Source: an uncultured Chitinophagaceae bacterium (lineage in GTDB: Bacteria; Bacteroidota; Bacteroidia; Chitinophagales; Chitinophagaceae). From it: a stretch of 25,020 nt of DNA. Positions 1 through 8,608 of this stretch are shown piece by piece. The stretch is taken from positions 1-25,020 of the forward strand of contig CALKVC010000250.1 in NCBI GenBank assembly GCA_937996595.1, written 5' to 3'. The translations under genes were made by a program, and so were the position numbers. The notes beneath the pieces were generated by a model. It was not told the DNA's origin and did no database searches. It saw only the letters and a program-made list of their open reading frames with translations. How positions within the stretch are numbered: position 1 is the stretch's first letter; every line of letters starts with the position of its first letter.

Positions 1-22
1 CAGACGTGTGCTCTTCCGATCT
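1..22 (+). other. Residual Illumina TruSeq read-2 adapter (artefact)
   Basis: Bases 1-22 match the 3' end of the Illumina TruSeq read-2 adapter, including the diagnostic GTGCTCTTCCGATCT. It is not genomic. It marks the end of the assembled contig and creates a false in-frame stop codon for the gene that follows on the minus strand. Confidence 0.97.
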
Positions 23-1799
23 ACCATAAATTTTGCCTGTTATCAATACACATACTTAATATATTACAGGGTTTCCCATTTGAATAATCCTGGGGAATAG
101 CAATATTTTTTTTAACTCCTGTAATTTCATTGTATGTATAAACGCTGTCGGAAAAATTCATACCGGTATATAAAATACCACGGTTAAGTGCAAGACAAAA
201 ACCATAAACTGACGGATCATTGTTCTTTTTATATAAAAGCGGAAGATCCTTTGTATTTACCTGTCCGTGTGCAACAGTAGAATTTACATTGCTGGGATAA
301 TAACCTGAATTATTGGGGTGACCGGGATTCTTAAATACCAGGTCCAGGTTTTTAACGGATTTTGTAACCTTATCATATACAAATGGGCCGCCATTCCCAA
401 ATTTTCCGGTAAAATATATTTTACTGCCAGATTTACAAAGATTAAAAAAGAATGACTGCTGCGAACTGGAATTGCCTTCTTTAAATGGAATTGAATCAAG
501 TTTATGATTTTTTAAATCGTATTGCCAAAATCCCTTTTCCATGGCAAGGTAAAGTGTATCATTGTCTGCAATAAAATTATTCATCACTGTCACAAAAGGA
601 GTGAATCCACGAATGCTATCATATGTAACTTTATTATTTGAAAGATCAAGTTTCACTATACCAGTCGCAAAATAAATATTCATACCGTAAAGAGCATTTA
701 TGGATTTATTGTAATACAGCAACTTGTCTGCTCCTGCTCCCGGAATATATTGTACAGATGAGAATAACTGAGCATTAAGATCAAGTAAGATTAAGCCTTC
801 GGCATTGGAAGTAAACCAAAGGTTGCCATTGCTTTCACGGTAAATACTCGAGATGGAATTAATTTTTTTGTCTTCAAAAGCCTTCTTAAACACACCGGTA
901 CGATGATTAAAAAAACAAAGATTGTCGCTACCCAATAACCATTCATCTTTATTCCATTCAATACAGGCCTTTCTGATCAGGTCAGCAATTAACAACCCGC
1001 CCGAACGGTAGTTTGTCCATTTATTTTTACTTCTTTCATACTTAAACAAACCATTCAGGTTTGCTGTAACCCAAATTTCATCAGGATAATCTTTTAAAAC
1101 CATTACAAGGTTGGCTGGAATATGATTGATGGGCCTGATCGTTGGTTCCGGCATATGATGGTATTGTTGTCTGCCATCCTTACTTAAAATAACAAAACCA
1201 TCAACAACAGTAAAAATAATTTCCTGTGCAGCTGTTTCTACCATGGAACTTACTCTTACAAAAGAATTTGCATCTTTGCCTTGTATATTTACAAACTGAT
1301 TTTTTATAGTATCCAGTAGATATAATCCCGGCCTTGCTCCCGCCCACAGTCGGCCCCGGCTGTCTTCAAAAACAAAGAATACGTCTCCGGTTTGCTCTTT
1401 TCTTCCCTCCTTTATTACATAACTATAGTTGGTAAATTTTCCGTTTTGATAATTGAATTTTGCAACACCTCCTATTGTAGCGATCCATATATTGTGTTTA
1501 CTGTCTTCTGTAATAGAAGTTATGTTTTCATTTATGATACTGTTCGTATCACTGTTCAGGTGACGAAAGCTAAGGAAAGTAGATCCATTAAACCGTTGCA
1601 GCCCCCTGTCAGTTCCTATCCACAAAAAACCCCTTGAATCTTTGAATACATGGGTTCCGTTGTTACTGATAATTCCATCATTAATATTGAACGTTTTAAA
1701 ATGGAAATAAGGTTTATTAACCGACTGCGCAGGTAGAAGTAATGAAGAAAATATGGCCGATACGACAAGAAAAAAATGAATGAATGATTTGCTGGTCAT
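23..1799 (-). CDS. Two-component regulator propeller sensor protein, 3' end missing
   Basis: About 592 residues of a periplasmic sensor are visible. A signal peptide (residues 1-25, ending LLPAQ) is followed by repeated Reg_prop blades of the form D-S-x-G-x-L-W-I-G-T: around residues 53-63 (KDSRGFLWIGT), 98-108 (EDSKHNIWIAT), 145-155 (EDSRGRLWAGA), plus later weaker ones. The visible protein ends at DNRQNLW, in the middle of another blade motif. The apparent TAG stop at 21-23 is made by the adapter joined to base 23, so the gene is truncated by the contig end. In the family the propeller is followed by a Y_Y_Y domain, a membrane helix and usually a HisKA_3-type histidine kinase; none of that is visible here. 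The gene starts 15 bp after the response regulator, so they are very likely one operon and a cognate pair (inference). Confidence 0.88.
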
Positions 1800-1814
1800 T
1801 TCAGGTTTTACATT

Positions 1815-2432
1815 TTAACGTCGCTGCAGTTTATTGATAGCTTCTGTTTTATTGGTTACATGAAGCTTCTCATAGATATTATGAATATGCTGCGTAACGG
1901 TACCTACAGAAACAGAAAGTTTTACTGCGATTTCTTTATATAAAAAACCCTTTGACAAGAGATTCAGAATCTCATTTTCCTTTTTGGTTAGTCCTTCATG
2001 ACCGGGATTTTTTGATTCTTTAAAATGATTGATCACTTTTCTCGCTATCGGAGTGCTCATGGGGCTACCTCCATTGTACAATTCTTTTATCGCTTCAATA
2101 ATTTTTTCAGCAGATGTCTTTTTTAATATATACCCGCTGGCACCGGCTGCCAAAGCATCAAAAATCTTTTCATCATTTTCATAAATGGTAAAAATCATGA
2201 ATTGAGTGTCCGGGCAATGGTCTTTAACCTGCCGGATACAATCAATACCGTTCAACCCTGGCATATTTATATCCATAATTACTATGGAAGGCTGTGTTCT
2301 TATCAGTTCCGGCATGGCTTCTTCTGCATTTGAAGAAACTGAATACAATAACATATCCTGCTGCTCCTTTACAAGCCTTTCCAGCCCGTTTCTTATTTCC
2401 GGCAGGTCTTCTACAATACTTACACTGATCAT
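1815..2432 (-). CDS. LuxR/NarL-family response regulator
   Basis: 205 residues, full length for the family. The N-terminal receiver domain has the acidic pocket E8-D9, the phosphoacceptor D54 (VIMDINMPG), the switch threonine T82 and the conserved K104 (GYILKK). The C-terminal LuxR-type helix-turn-helix covers about residues 147-205, with LTKKENEILNLLSKG and the recognition segment SVGTVTQHIHNIYEKL. It should be phosphorylated by a membrane histidine kinase and bind DNA as a dimer. It lies first in a two-gene minus-strand operon, 15 bp before the propeller sensor gene, which is the obvious partner. No exact TAnnTTTG box is visible upstream. Target genes cannot be told from the sequence. Confidence 0.93.
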   Translation of the reverse strand: MISVSIVEDLPEIRNGLERLVKEQQDMLLYSVSSNAEEAMPELIRTQPSIVIMDINMPGLNGIDCIRQVKDHCPDTQFMIFTIYENDEKIFDALAAGASGYILKKTSAEKIIEAIKELYNGGSPMSTPIARKVINHFKESKNPGHEGLTKKENEILNLLSKGFLYKEIAVKLSVSVGTVTQHIHNIYEKLHVTNKTEAINKLQRR

Positions 2433-2593
2433 AGTGTAAATGTAAAAAACAAGCAGGATAAAAAAGTATAAGTTTTGTTAGGGATTTCCACCGATTAACC
2501 CCCATATAATACAAGGTTTTCAGAAGACATGAATTATACAATAAACCCCAGCTATTAACCAGGGTTTACTATTAATAATATCCTTTAACTCCT

Positions 2594-2649
2594 CAATCTT
2601 ACATCATACATCATAAATCATAAATCTTACATCTAATGCATCTTACATC
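2594..2649. repeat. Heptamer-phased tandem repeat (ACATCAT family)
   Basis: Degenerate 7-bp units follow one another without slippage: CAATCTT (2594), ACATCAT (2601), ACATCAT (2608), AAATCAT (2615), AAATCTT (2622), ACATCTA (2629); after a 2-bp shift the pattern resumes at 2640-2649. The array ends 3 bp before the stop codon of the M36 peptidase gene, so on that strand it would form the first part of the 3' untranslated region. Nothing else is recognisable in 2433-2652. Confidence 0.75.
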
Positions 2650-2652
2650 AAT

Positions 2653-5600
2653 CTAATACGGCCTCGCATAAAACAAAAACAACGGCAGGTTATTATCAAC
2701 CACCTGCATATCCGAAGCATCCGTAGATCCGTCTCCCGTTGCATCTGTTGTATTATAACCGAATGCGAACAGTGACACGTCATTATCCACATCACCCTGG
2801 TCGGATGCATCTATGCCGCCATCCTGGTTCACATCACCACCATAGAATGCAAACTTACTGCCAGCCATAGACGCCATTGAAGGATTCACCCCATCATCAT
2901 AAGCCTGGGCCAGCGAAGTAGTAAAGTCATATGTAGTTGGTGAAGTAAAGGCAACGGGCAACTTGCTCCAGGTTTCCATATGGTTGCGGTGTTTAACGGC
3001 AATGTAATATGAATTACCACTTACCGTACCCGGGAAATCTACCGTTGCATTTCCATTTGTTAGCAACAGTGCCCTTACAGAATAATCAGGCAATGGGTTG
3101 GAAAGCGTTTCTTCAGACCAGAGATTAACGGTGATGCTGTCACAAGCTGTATTGCTCGCATGCAAACCCAGGTCAAACAAATTGGCTCGCATGGTATTAA
3201 TATCACTGTAAAAACCTTGCAGGAAAACTTTTAGATTCAACGTAGTTGTAACAGGTTCTGTAATTACTGCTATGGTATCATCTACATAAATAGATGTATT
3301 GGTATTATCAAACAACCTTGTGCGCATACTAACGGTTGAAATTTTTTGTAGCATGATATCATCCACATTCCAGCCGGTAGCGGCCACACTGATATCAGAA
3401 CCAAACCTCCAGCGCAGTTTCACTGTTGGCTGGTTTGCATAAGATGCCAAATTTACTTTTGATTCAATAAAAGAACCGCTGTTACCCGACCAGGCCTGCC
3501 TGCCACCTAATGGATTGCTAAAAGCAGTGCTGATAGTAGCATTATACCCATTTTGCGTAAAATTGGCTGCCCCGATATCTGCCCATGATGAACCGCCATT
3601 GGTACTAATTTCCAGCACAGCGCCATCATAGGTTGATTCGGAATTATACCAGTGCCTGAAACTAAGGATTGGCGGATCAGCCGGTAAAGCGAAACTGTTG
3701 GTGGTTGCCAGCGTTTGGTCAGACACAACCGAAGCATCCGGTGTAAAGAATGAATTGGGGGCACTGAAACTTCTTACATTGTGTGCCGTCCAAACATTGG
3801 CTGTAGTGGATGCTGATGTCCAGTCTGCAGATATGCTTGCAGCAGGCACCGTTTCATTAATCAGGTTAAGCGGCGGAAAATAAGCGGATGTATTTACATT
3901 AACCGTAAATGCATAATTCCCTGTTGCATCCGCTGCCAGGTTTACCGGCCAGCTTACCACCCTGGTTCCTGCATTATATGTACCGCCATTGGTGGCGCTT
4001 ACAAAACTAACGGTTAAGGGTAACGTATCTCTTAATGTATAGTTGGAAATGGCATTGCAATAAGAGGTTACTTTATTATTATAGGTGATGTTCTGTCCTC
4101 CCGGTACGGAAATCATCCCGTTTTGTGTCAGTTCCAATACAGGTGAACCGCCGGTATAGTCAACCACCTGGTCATTCACACTGGATGTGGAGCCTTCGGA
4201 AGCGTTTACACCCACGCCCCTCCTGGCAAAGGCCGCCAGGATAGCGCAGCGATAAGCACCTCCATACAGGTTCATATCTGCCTGTAAAATCGCATTACGG
4301 CCACTCACAAAACCCGGACTGCATTGCTGCAGTTTCATCCCTTCCGTTACCAGTTTCATGGCTATGATATTTCCACCTCCTGAACTGGCATCATAGAGGT
4401 TGGGGCCAATAAAACCAACCTGGTTGATGATGTTCCAAGTCATGTCCCATAAAATGGTACACCAGACAAATCCCACGCCATGCGGAATAGCCATGGATGG
4501 CAGGTTGGCATAGGTATAATTGTTTACGGACATATCGGTACAATACCTGGCCGGCCTGATGCCTGCCCCGGTAATCGGCTGGTTTAATGCATATGTACCA
4601 ATACCCCTAGGGGAACTGAATCCGGTATTCAGGTTTGCGTTTGCCCAGTCCTGGGTAAACATCAGCGAATAATAATCACTCCAGCCCTCTCCCATTTGTT
4701 CTGAATTCTGCAAACAGGTAGAAATATTGGGCCCGCCGGTAAAACGGTTACTGACACCATGGCCATATTCATGTACGATGATGCCGTTATCCACATCACC
4801 ATCACGGTCAGGCGTAGGTGCAGTCCACAGGAACATCTGCATCCTGCCTGATGAACCATCATTCGGTGTGCTGAAATTGGCATTATTGGTACCAACGCCA
4901 TCCTGGGCTTCCGCATTCACATGGTCATTGCCTGCACCGCCACGCCCCTGGTTATCATCCTGGAAATTACCGGTAACCTCATTAAAGCCATATTGATACA
5001 TCACATCATGTATCACATTGTTCCAGTAAAACAGGTTGGTGATGTTGAATTGCTGGTTCTGCACCGGCGTGGTTTGTATGGGTTCAACATTAAAGTCGGG
5101 AACAAAATCGAACGTAAGCGGATCAGGCGTGGTGGTTGAACTGGCTGATCTTGCTACAGATCCTATATTGGAAGCCAACCGGTCTTCATAAGCCCACACA
5201 TTATTTCCTCTTGTATAAGTATAATCTGTACCGGAAAGGCCTGTATGCCATTTCAGGGATGTTGCATTGCCCGGTGCAGACAGCCACGGATTAGTAACCA
5301 CGGCTGGTAACCCTCCCGGATGTATCGGACTTTCGGCAGGGAATGGAATAACCCTATAAGAAGCTCCATTAATGATCAGCGGGCTGTTTTCAGCCTGCAC
5401 CTGCTTATGTGCGGTTGATTTGAAATCAAACAGGTTTTCTGTTATTAAGTTCGTTTCAGCTTTGCCTGAAACATGACAGGCTGAATGGTCATCATGCCCG
5501 CCCGGATGGTCCCAGTTACAATAAGTAGTTAGATTATCTGAATCCACAATACTATTATCAACTGCGTTTACCCGTACCAGCCAGTAATCGGAACCACTTT

Positions 5601-6150
5601 GCGGTATAAAATAGATTTCCCAAACCAGAATCACCTTACCCGTTTTTTCTTCCGGGTACCACATCAGTTGGGCTGTAATATTTTCCCTGGAAATGCCCAG
5701 TTTTCCGTACTCAACTTTTCTTCCATTGTCTTTTCTGTCTATAGCAACCGGTAGCTCCCTGGCAACAAGGCCTTTATCCGTTATTGCAGCCATTACAGCC
5801 ATTTCGGGGGTAATGGCAGGAACGCCATTTTTTACATTTACCTGTTTTTCAATACTACGGTTATAATGCCCGGCTTTTGAAATCATTTGACCGTTTTTAA
5901 ATGCCAGCACCACTACCTGGTTATAAACCGGCAGGCCCAGGTAAGTTTGCAGGAGGTAAACCATTTGGGTTGAAGTAGATTTATCGAAGTAAGAGCTACT
6001 CACCGAATAATTTTCCAGGTCTTCTGCAGCCAGGCCTATTGATCCCGCATTTTTTTCAATCAGCTTCTTGGCAGCCAGTTTCTCGTCTGTTTGGGCATAA
6101 GCACCTGAAGCAGTTAAAATCAGGAATAGCAAGTACAGGAGTTTCCTCAT
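2653..6150 (-). CDS. Secreted M36 (fungalysin-family) zinc metallopeptidase with dockerin-like C-terminal module
   Basis: 1165 residues. A signal peptide covers 1-19 (ends GAYAQ) and a fungalysin/thermolysin-type propeptide about 22-230. The M36 catalytic domain lies at about 330-690: zinc motif HEYGH at 460-464 and third ligand E488 in EGWSD. A DUF11-like beta domain follows (about 670-755), then a jelly-roll, MAM-like region (about 765-935), then a roughly 200-residue C-terminal module (about 970-1165). That module carries two dockerin-like calcium loops (GDVNQDGGIDASD at 1105 and DATGDGSTDASD at 1136) and ends in FYARPY. M36 enzymes without these extras are much shorter. There is no recognisable T9SS type A or B sorting domain, so the terminal module may do the surface attachment (inference). 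Role: extracellular protein degradation. It stands alone between the thioredoxin-like gene (277 bp upstream) and the response regulator. Confidence 0.93.
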   Translation of the reverse strand: MRKLLYLLFLILTASGAYAQTDEKLAAKKLIEKNAGSIGLAAEDLENYSVSSSYFDKSTSTQMVYLLQTYLGLPVYNQVVVLAFKNGQMISKAGHYNRSIEKQVNVKNGVPAITPEMAVMAAITDKGLVARELPVAIDRKDNGRKVEYGKLGISRENITAQLMWYPEEKTGKVILVWEIYFIPQSGSDYWLVRVNAVDNSIVDSDNLTTYCNWDHPGGHDDHSACHVSGKAETNLITENLFDFKSTAHKQVQAENSPLIINGASYRVIPFPAESPIHPGGLPAVVTNPWLSAPGNATSLKWHTGLSGTDYTYTRGNNVWAYEDRLASNIGSVARSASSTTTPDPLTFDFVPDFNVEPIQTTPVQNQQFNITNLFYWNNVIHDVMYQYGFNEVTGNFQDDNQGRGGAGNDHVNAEAQDGVGTNNANFSTPNDGSSGRMQMFLWTAPTPDRDGDVDNGIIVHEYGHGVSNRFTGGPNISTCLQNSEQMGEGWSDYYSLMFTQDWANANLNTGFSSPRGIGTYALNQPITGAGIRPARYCTDMSVNNYTYANLPSMAIPHGVGFVWCTILWDMTWNIINQVGFIGPNLYDASSGGGNIIAMKLVTEGMKLQQCSPGFVSGRNAILQADMNLYGGAYRCAILAAFARRGVGVNASEGSTSSVNDQVVDYTGGSPVLELTQNGMISVPGGQNITYNNKVTSYCNAISNYTLRDTLPLTVSFVSATNGGTYNAGTRVVSWPVNLAADATGNYAFTVNVNTSAYFPPLNLINETVPAASISADWTSASTTANVWTAHNVRSFSAPNSFFTPDASVVSDQTLATTNSFALPADPPILSFRHWYNSESTYDGAVLEISTNGGSSWADIGAANFTQNGYNATISTAFSNPLGGRQAWSGNSGSFIESKVNLASYANQPTVKLRWRFGSDISVAATGWNVDDIMLQKISTVSMRTRLFDNTNTSIYVDDTIAVITEPVTTTLNLKVFLQGFYSDINTMRANLFDLGLHASNTACDSITVNLWSEETLSNPLPDYSVRALLLTNGNATVDFPGTVSGNSYYIAVKHRNHMETWSKLPVAFTSPTTYDFTTSLAQAYDDGVNPSMASMAGSKFAFYGGDVNQDGGIDASDQGDVDNDVSLFAFGYNTTDATGDGSTDASDMQVVDNNLPLFLFYARPY

Positions 6151-6427
6151 AAAACGTTGTTTTAGTTTGATAAAAAAATCTGATGGTTGAGGGAAGAGAA
6201 ATTCTTAGGATAAAAATGATTACCACTTACATAAGTAATTAGTAATGTTATTATAATGTATTGCAATTAACTAAAACTCAGGCACATTTCCTTATTAAAT
6301 TGAGAAAAGTTGAATAAAACGACAGCACCGGATTACAAAAAACAATTACAACAGGCGAGGCTATTAAAAAAATAAAAAAGATCAGAAAGATTAAAATGCA
6401 CATCAATCAACAAATGATCATTAACTA

Positions 6428-6937
6428 TCACCATTCATTTTTCATGATCTTGTTGAACTCTACGAAAGTCTGGCTTTTAAATGCACCCTCTCCAAAATAC
6501 TTCAATGGTGCTTCCATTTCTTTCGCCTTCAGGTATCCCGCAAGCGGAGCCGGCCGGGCATCTAAAGACGAAAGGAATACGGTGGTAGGATATGACATAC
6601 GGCCATACAGCAGGTATTCTGCAAACTGGGCACAGGTGTAATTTTTCTTATTGAAAATGATATCTTCCCTGGATTCGGCATTCAGTTTTACAGCATAATA
6701 CTTTTCGTTTATATATTTAGACAGTTTATCATGCTGGTAAGTGGTGCGGTCCATCTCTTTGCACCAGCCACACCAGTCGGTATAAACATCCAGCAATATC
6801 GGCTTGGGGTTTTTACTGTATAATTCATTCAACTGCGACAGGCTGATCCAGTTAACTTTTTCCTTTTGCGGGCCCGTAAAAGAAACCACCGTAACGGCAA
6901 GGAAAATAAAAATTAATAAACGTATAACTTTTTGCAT
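6428..6937 (-). CDS. Exported thioredoxin-fold protein (CGWC motif)
   Basis: 169 residues from the ATG at 6937; a TTG one codon earlier is in frame but the ATG is the better start. An N-terminal hydrophobic segment (about residues 4-20) looks like a signal peptide or anchor. The thioredoxin active site is DWCGWCKEMDRTTY with C56 and C59, and a cis-proline-type MSYPTTVFL occurs later, typical of the thioredoxin_7/DUF255-like group. It probably reduces or isomerises disulfides in the periplasm or delivers reductant to an unknown partner. The Trp between the cysteines differs from the CGPC of cytosolic thioredoxins but is common in this subgroup. It is divergent from ubiX with only 43 bp between the two starts, so both promoters must lie in or overlap that gap. 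Confidence 0.87.
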   Translation of the reverse strand: MQKVIRLLIFIFLAVTVVSFTGPQKEKVNWISLSQLNELYSKNPKPILLDVYTDWCGWCKEMDRTTYQHDKLSKYINEKYYAVKLNAESREDIIFNKKNYTCAQFAEYLLYGRMSYPTTVFLSSLDARPAPLAGYLKAKEMEAPLKYFGEGAFKSQTFVEFNKIMKNEW

Positions 6938-6980
6938 CAATTGAATGTTTAGTAGCTTAGGTATTTAAAACGGAAAATTA

Positions 6981-7541
6981 ATGCAAAAAATTGTAGTAGC
7001 AATAACCGGCGCCAGCGGTTCAATCTATGCCAGGCAATTATTAACAAAACTTGAGCAATTAAATGAACATTGCCGGCATACGGCCGTAGTTATAACTGAT
7101 AACGCTAAACAGGTTTGGGCAACAGAGCTGGGAAATACAGATTATGATAAATTCGGGTTCCAATACCATAGTAACCAGGATTTTACCGCTTCTTTTGCCT
7201 CCGGTTCAGGCAAATATGATACCATGATCATAATTCCATGCAGCATGGGAACTCTGGGCAGGATCGCATCGGGTATTTCAAACGACCTCATTACGAGGGC
7301 TGCAGATGTAATATTGAAAGAAAGAAGGAAACTGATCTGTGTAGCCAGGGAAACCCCGTATAACCTGGTTCATATCAGGAATATGGAAACCATTACACTG
7401 GCAGGTGGTATCATTTGCCCGGCCACCCCGTCTTTTTACAGTTTACCACAAAACATAGAGGAACTGGCTGCCACAGTTACCGACCGTGTGCTTGACCTGG
7501 CCGGGTTGCCCGTTAAAACTTTTCGCTGGGGAAATACTTAA
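6981..7541 (+). CDS. ubiX: UbiX-family flavin prenyltransferase
   Basis: 186 residues, the usual length. It shows the flavin-binding GASGSIYA (residues 10-17), PCSMGTLGRIASGISNDLITRAADV (split across 86-110), and the conserved RETP (123-126) and PATPSFY segments near the C-terminus. The enzyme joins a dimethylallyl group to FMN to make prenylated FMN, the cofactor of UbiD-type decarboxylases. No ubiD lies in this window. Bacteroidota usually make menaquinone rather than ubiquinone, so here the cofactor may serve a menaquinone-pathway or other UbiD-like decarboxylase (inference). No Shine-Dalgarno is present; the start is preceded by AAAATTA. It converges on the LolA-like gene. Confidence 0.95.
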   Translation: MQKIVVAITGASGSIYARQLLTKLEQLNEHCRHTAVVITDNAKQVWATELGNTDYDKFGFQYHSNQDFTASFASGSGKYDTMIIIPCSMGTLGRIASGISNDLITRAADVILKERRKLICVARETPYNLVHIRNMETITLAGGIICPATPSFYSLPQNIEELAATVTDRVLDLAGLPVKTFRWGNT

Positions 7542-7614
7542 ATACAAAAAAGAAAAGAAAACTACATTTATTAATGAATCCCTTATGTAAAGTAAAATTA
7601 CTTAAACAAAACAG

Positions 7615-7650
7615 GTAATAAAAACTCAGGCTTTTCACTTAACAAAAGCC
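7615..7650 (-). terminator. Possible intrinsic terminator of the LolA-like gene
   Basis: On the minus strand GGCTTTT and AAAAGCC (7644-7650 and 7629-7635) form a 7-bp stem with an 8-base loop, followed after TGAG by TTTTTATT. This lies 57 bp beyond the LolA-like stop codon, with the heptamer repeat array between. The stem is short and half A-U, so the call is tentative. Confidence 0.4.
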
Positions 7651-7654
7651 ATAA

Positions 7655-7696
7655 CCTCAAACTTCAAACCTCAAACCTCAAACCTCAAACCTCAAA
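7655..7696. repeat. Heptamer tandem repeat (CCTCAAA)
   Basis: Six 7-bp units: CCTCAAA at 7655, CTTCAAA at 7662, then CCTCAAA at 7669, 7676, 7683 and 7690. It ends 10 bp from the stop codon of the LolA-like gene; in that gene's transcript it reads TTTGAGG repeats. The same CCTCAAACTTCAAAC string recurs at 17544-17558 next to the glmM stop codon. Confidence 0.9.
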
Positions 7697-7706
7697 CAAT
7701 TAATTA

Positions 7707-8369
7707 TCACCTCAAATCAACCACTTCCACGCCCGGATACATTTTAGCATCAAAAATAAAAGTGGCATCAGGTATATTGGCATTGGTATTCATGTTATTC
7801 ACACTATAGGTATACCTGTTACCGGTTTTCTCAAATACTTTGGTTGTACTAATCACTGCCTTATCTATAAATACCAGCACCTTATGAAAAGCCTTGGTTT
7901 TGTCAATAGGTGTTAATTCCACTTCCTGCATAGGTTTGCCATTAAGCGTGGTTTTACCGTTCAGTTTATATAAAAAATCTTTGTCATAAAAATTGGTGAA
8001 TAATTTCTGGGGCGTGATTGAATTAGCGGAAGGATCAATCTTATTTATGGTTACTTCTTTTGCCGCCTTATCGTATGTCCAGATATTGCTGCCATCACAA
8101 TAAATCTCCTGCCCTGTTACACTTACCCTGTACTTGGTTCCTTTCATAAATACAGTGCCTGTTTTTGTTCCTAATCCTTTTCCGGCCGCATTCTCAATTT
8201 TCAACAGGAATTTTGCCTGTACCGCTTTAAATGTTTTGAATTTAGCACTTACTGCATCCAATACTTTCTTTGCCTCCGGATCGCTGCTGCCCATCCCTTT
8301 TGGCGGTTGAGCCGGTAATCCGGCAGATAATGTGAGCAAAACGGCCAAAATACAGGTAACTTTCTTCAT
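7707..8369 (-). CDS. LolA-like periplasmic outer-membrane lipoprotein carrier
   Basis: 220 residues from the ATG at 8369. That start gives a clean signal peptide (MKKVTCILAVLLTLSAGLPAQ, residues 1-20 with the cut near AQ), so I prefer it over the in-frame TTG at 8393. The mature part has the LolA beta-sheet pattern: an early amphipathic helix (DPEAKKVLDAVSAKFKTFKAVQAKF), then alternating strands with GTVFMKGTKYRV, EIYCDGSNIWTYD and a KAVISTTKVFEKTGN segment. The family carries lipoproteins through the periplasm to the outer membrane. A promoter -7 box TATCTTTG lies 37 bp upstream. It converges on ubiX across a repeat array. Substrates cannot be inferred. Confidence 0.88.
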   Translation of the reverse strand: MKKVTCILAVLLTLSAGLPAQPPKGMGSSDPEAKKVLDAVSAKFKTFKAVQAKFLLKIENAAGKGLGTKTGTVFMKGTKYRVSVTGQEIYCDGSNIWTYDKAAKEVTINKIDPSANSITPQKLFTNFYDKDFLYKLNGKTTLNGKPMQEVELTPIDKTKAFHKVLVFIDKAVISTTKVFEKTGNRYTYSVNNMNTNANIPDATFIFDAKMYPGVEVVDLR

Positions 8370-8405
8370 GATGATTTTTCTTAATGTAAACAAGGTTTAG
8401 GTGTG

Positions 8406-8435
8406 CAAAGATACATAATAGACGGCTCCGCACAA
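8406..8435 (-). promoter_or_regulatory. Bacteroidota-type promoter of the LolA-like gene
   Basis: On the minus strand TTG (8435-8433) is followed after 19 bp by TATCTTTG (8413-8406), a match to the phylum's -33 TTG / -7 TAnnTTTG pattern. Transcription would begin near 8402, giving a leader of about 33 bases before the ATG at 8369. Confidence 0.55.
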
Positions 8436-8608
8436 TAGCTGTTTAACGGCCGGGTGTACAAGAAACTGTTAATGTATAAACGGTTTTAAAATATTTGATA
8501 ACCGGGGGCCGTTAATCGGCAAAGAATATATATTTTGCATCTGCTTCAACTCAATTTTTCCGGCAACTTCAACTATTGATTTTTTATTAATCGTTTTAAC
8601 CATTTAAA

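Noticed and set aside
2433..2652. tRNA, riboswitch or small RNA in the gap before the response regulator
   Set aside because: Only a heptamer repeat and AT-rich DNA are visible; no conserved fold or T-loop sequence was found here or in other gaps.
4662..4916. Minus-strand ORF in another frame within the M36 gene
   Set aside because: It lies over the catalytic domain in a shifted frame and is Met/Arg-rich low-information sequence.
8370..8393. TTG start for the LolA-like protein at 8393
   Set aside because: It would add eight residues before an otherwise clean signal peptide; the ATG at 8369 is the better start.
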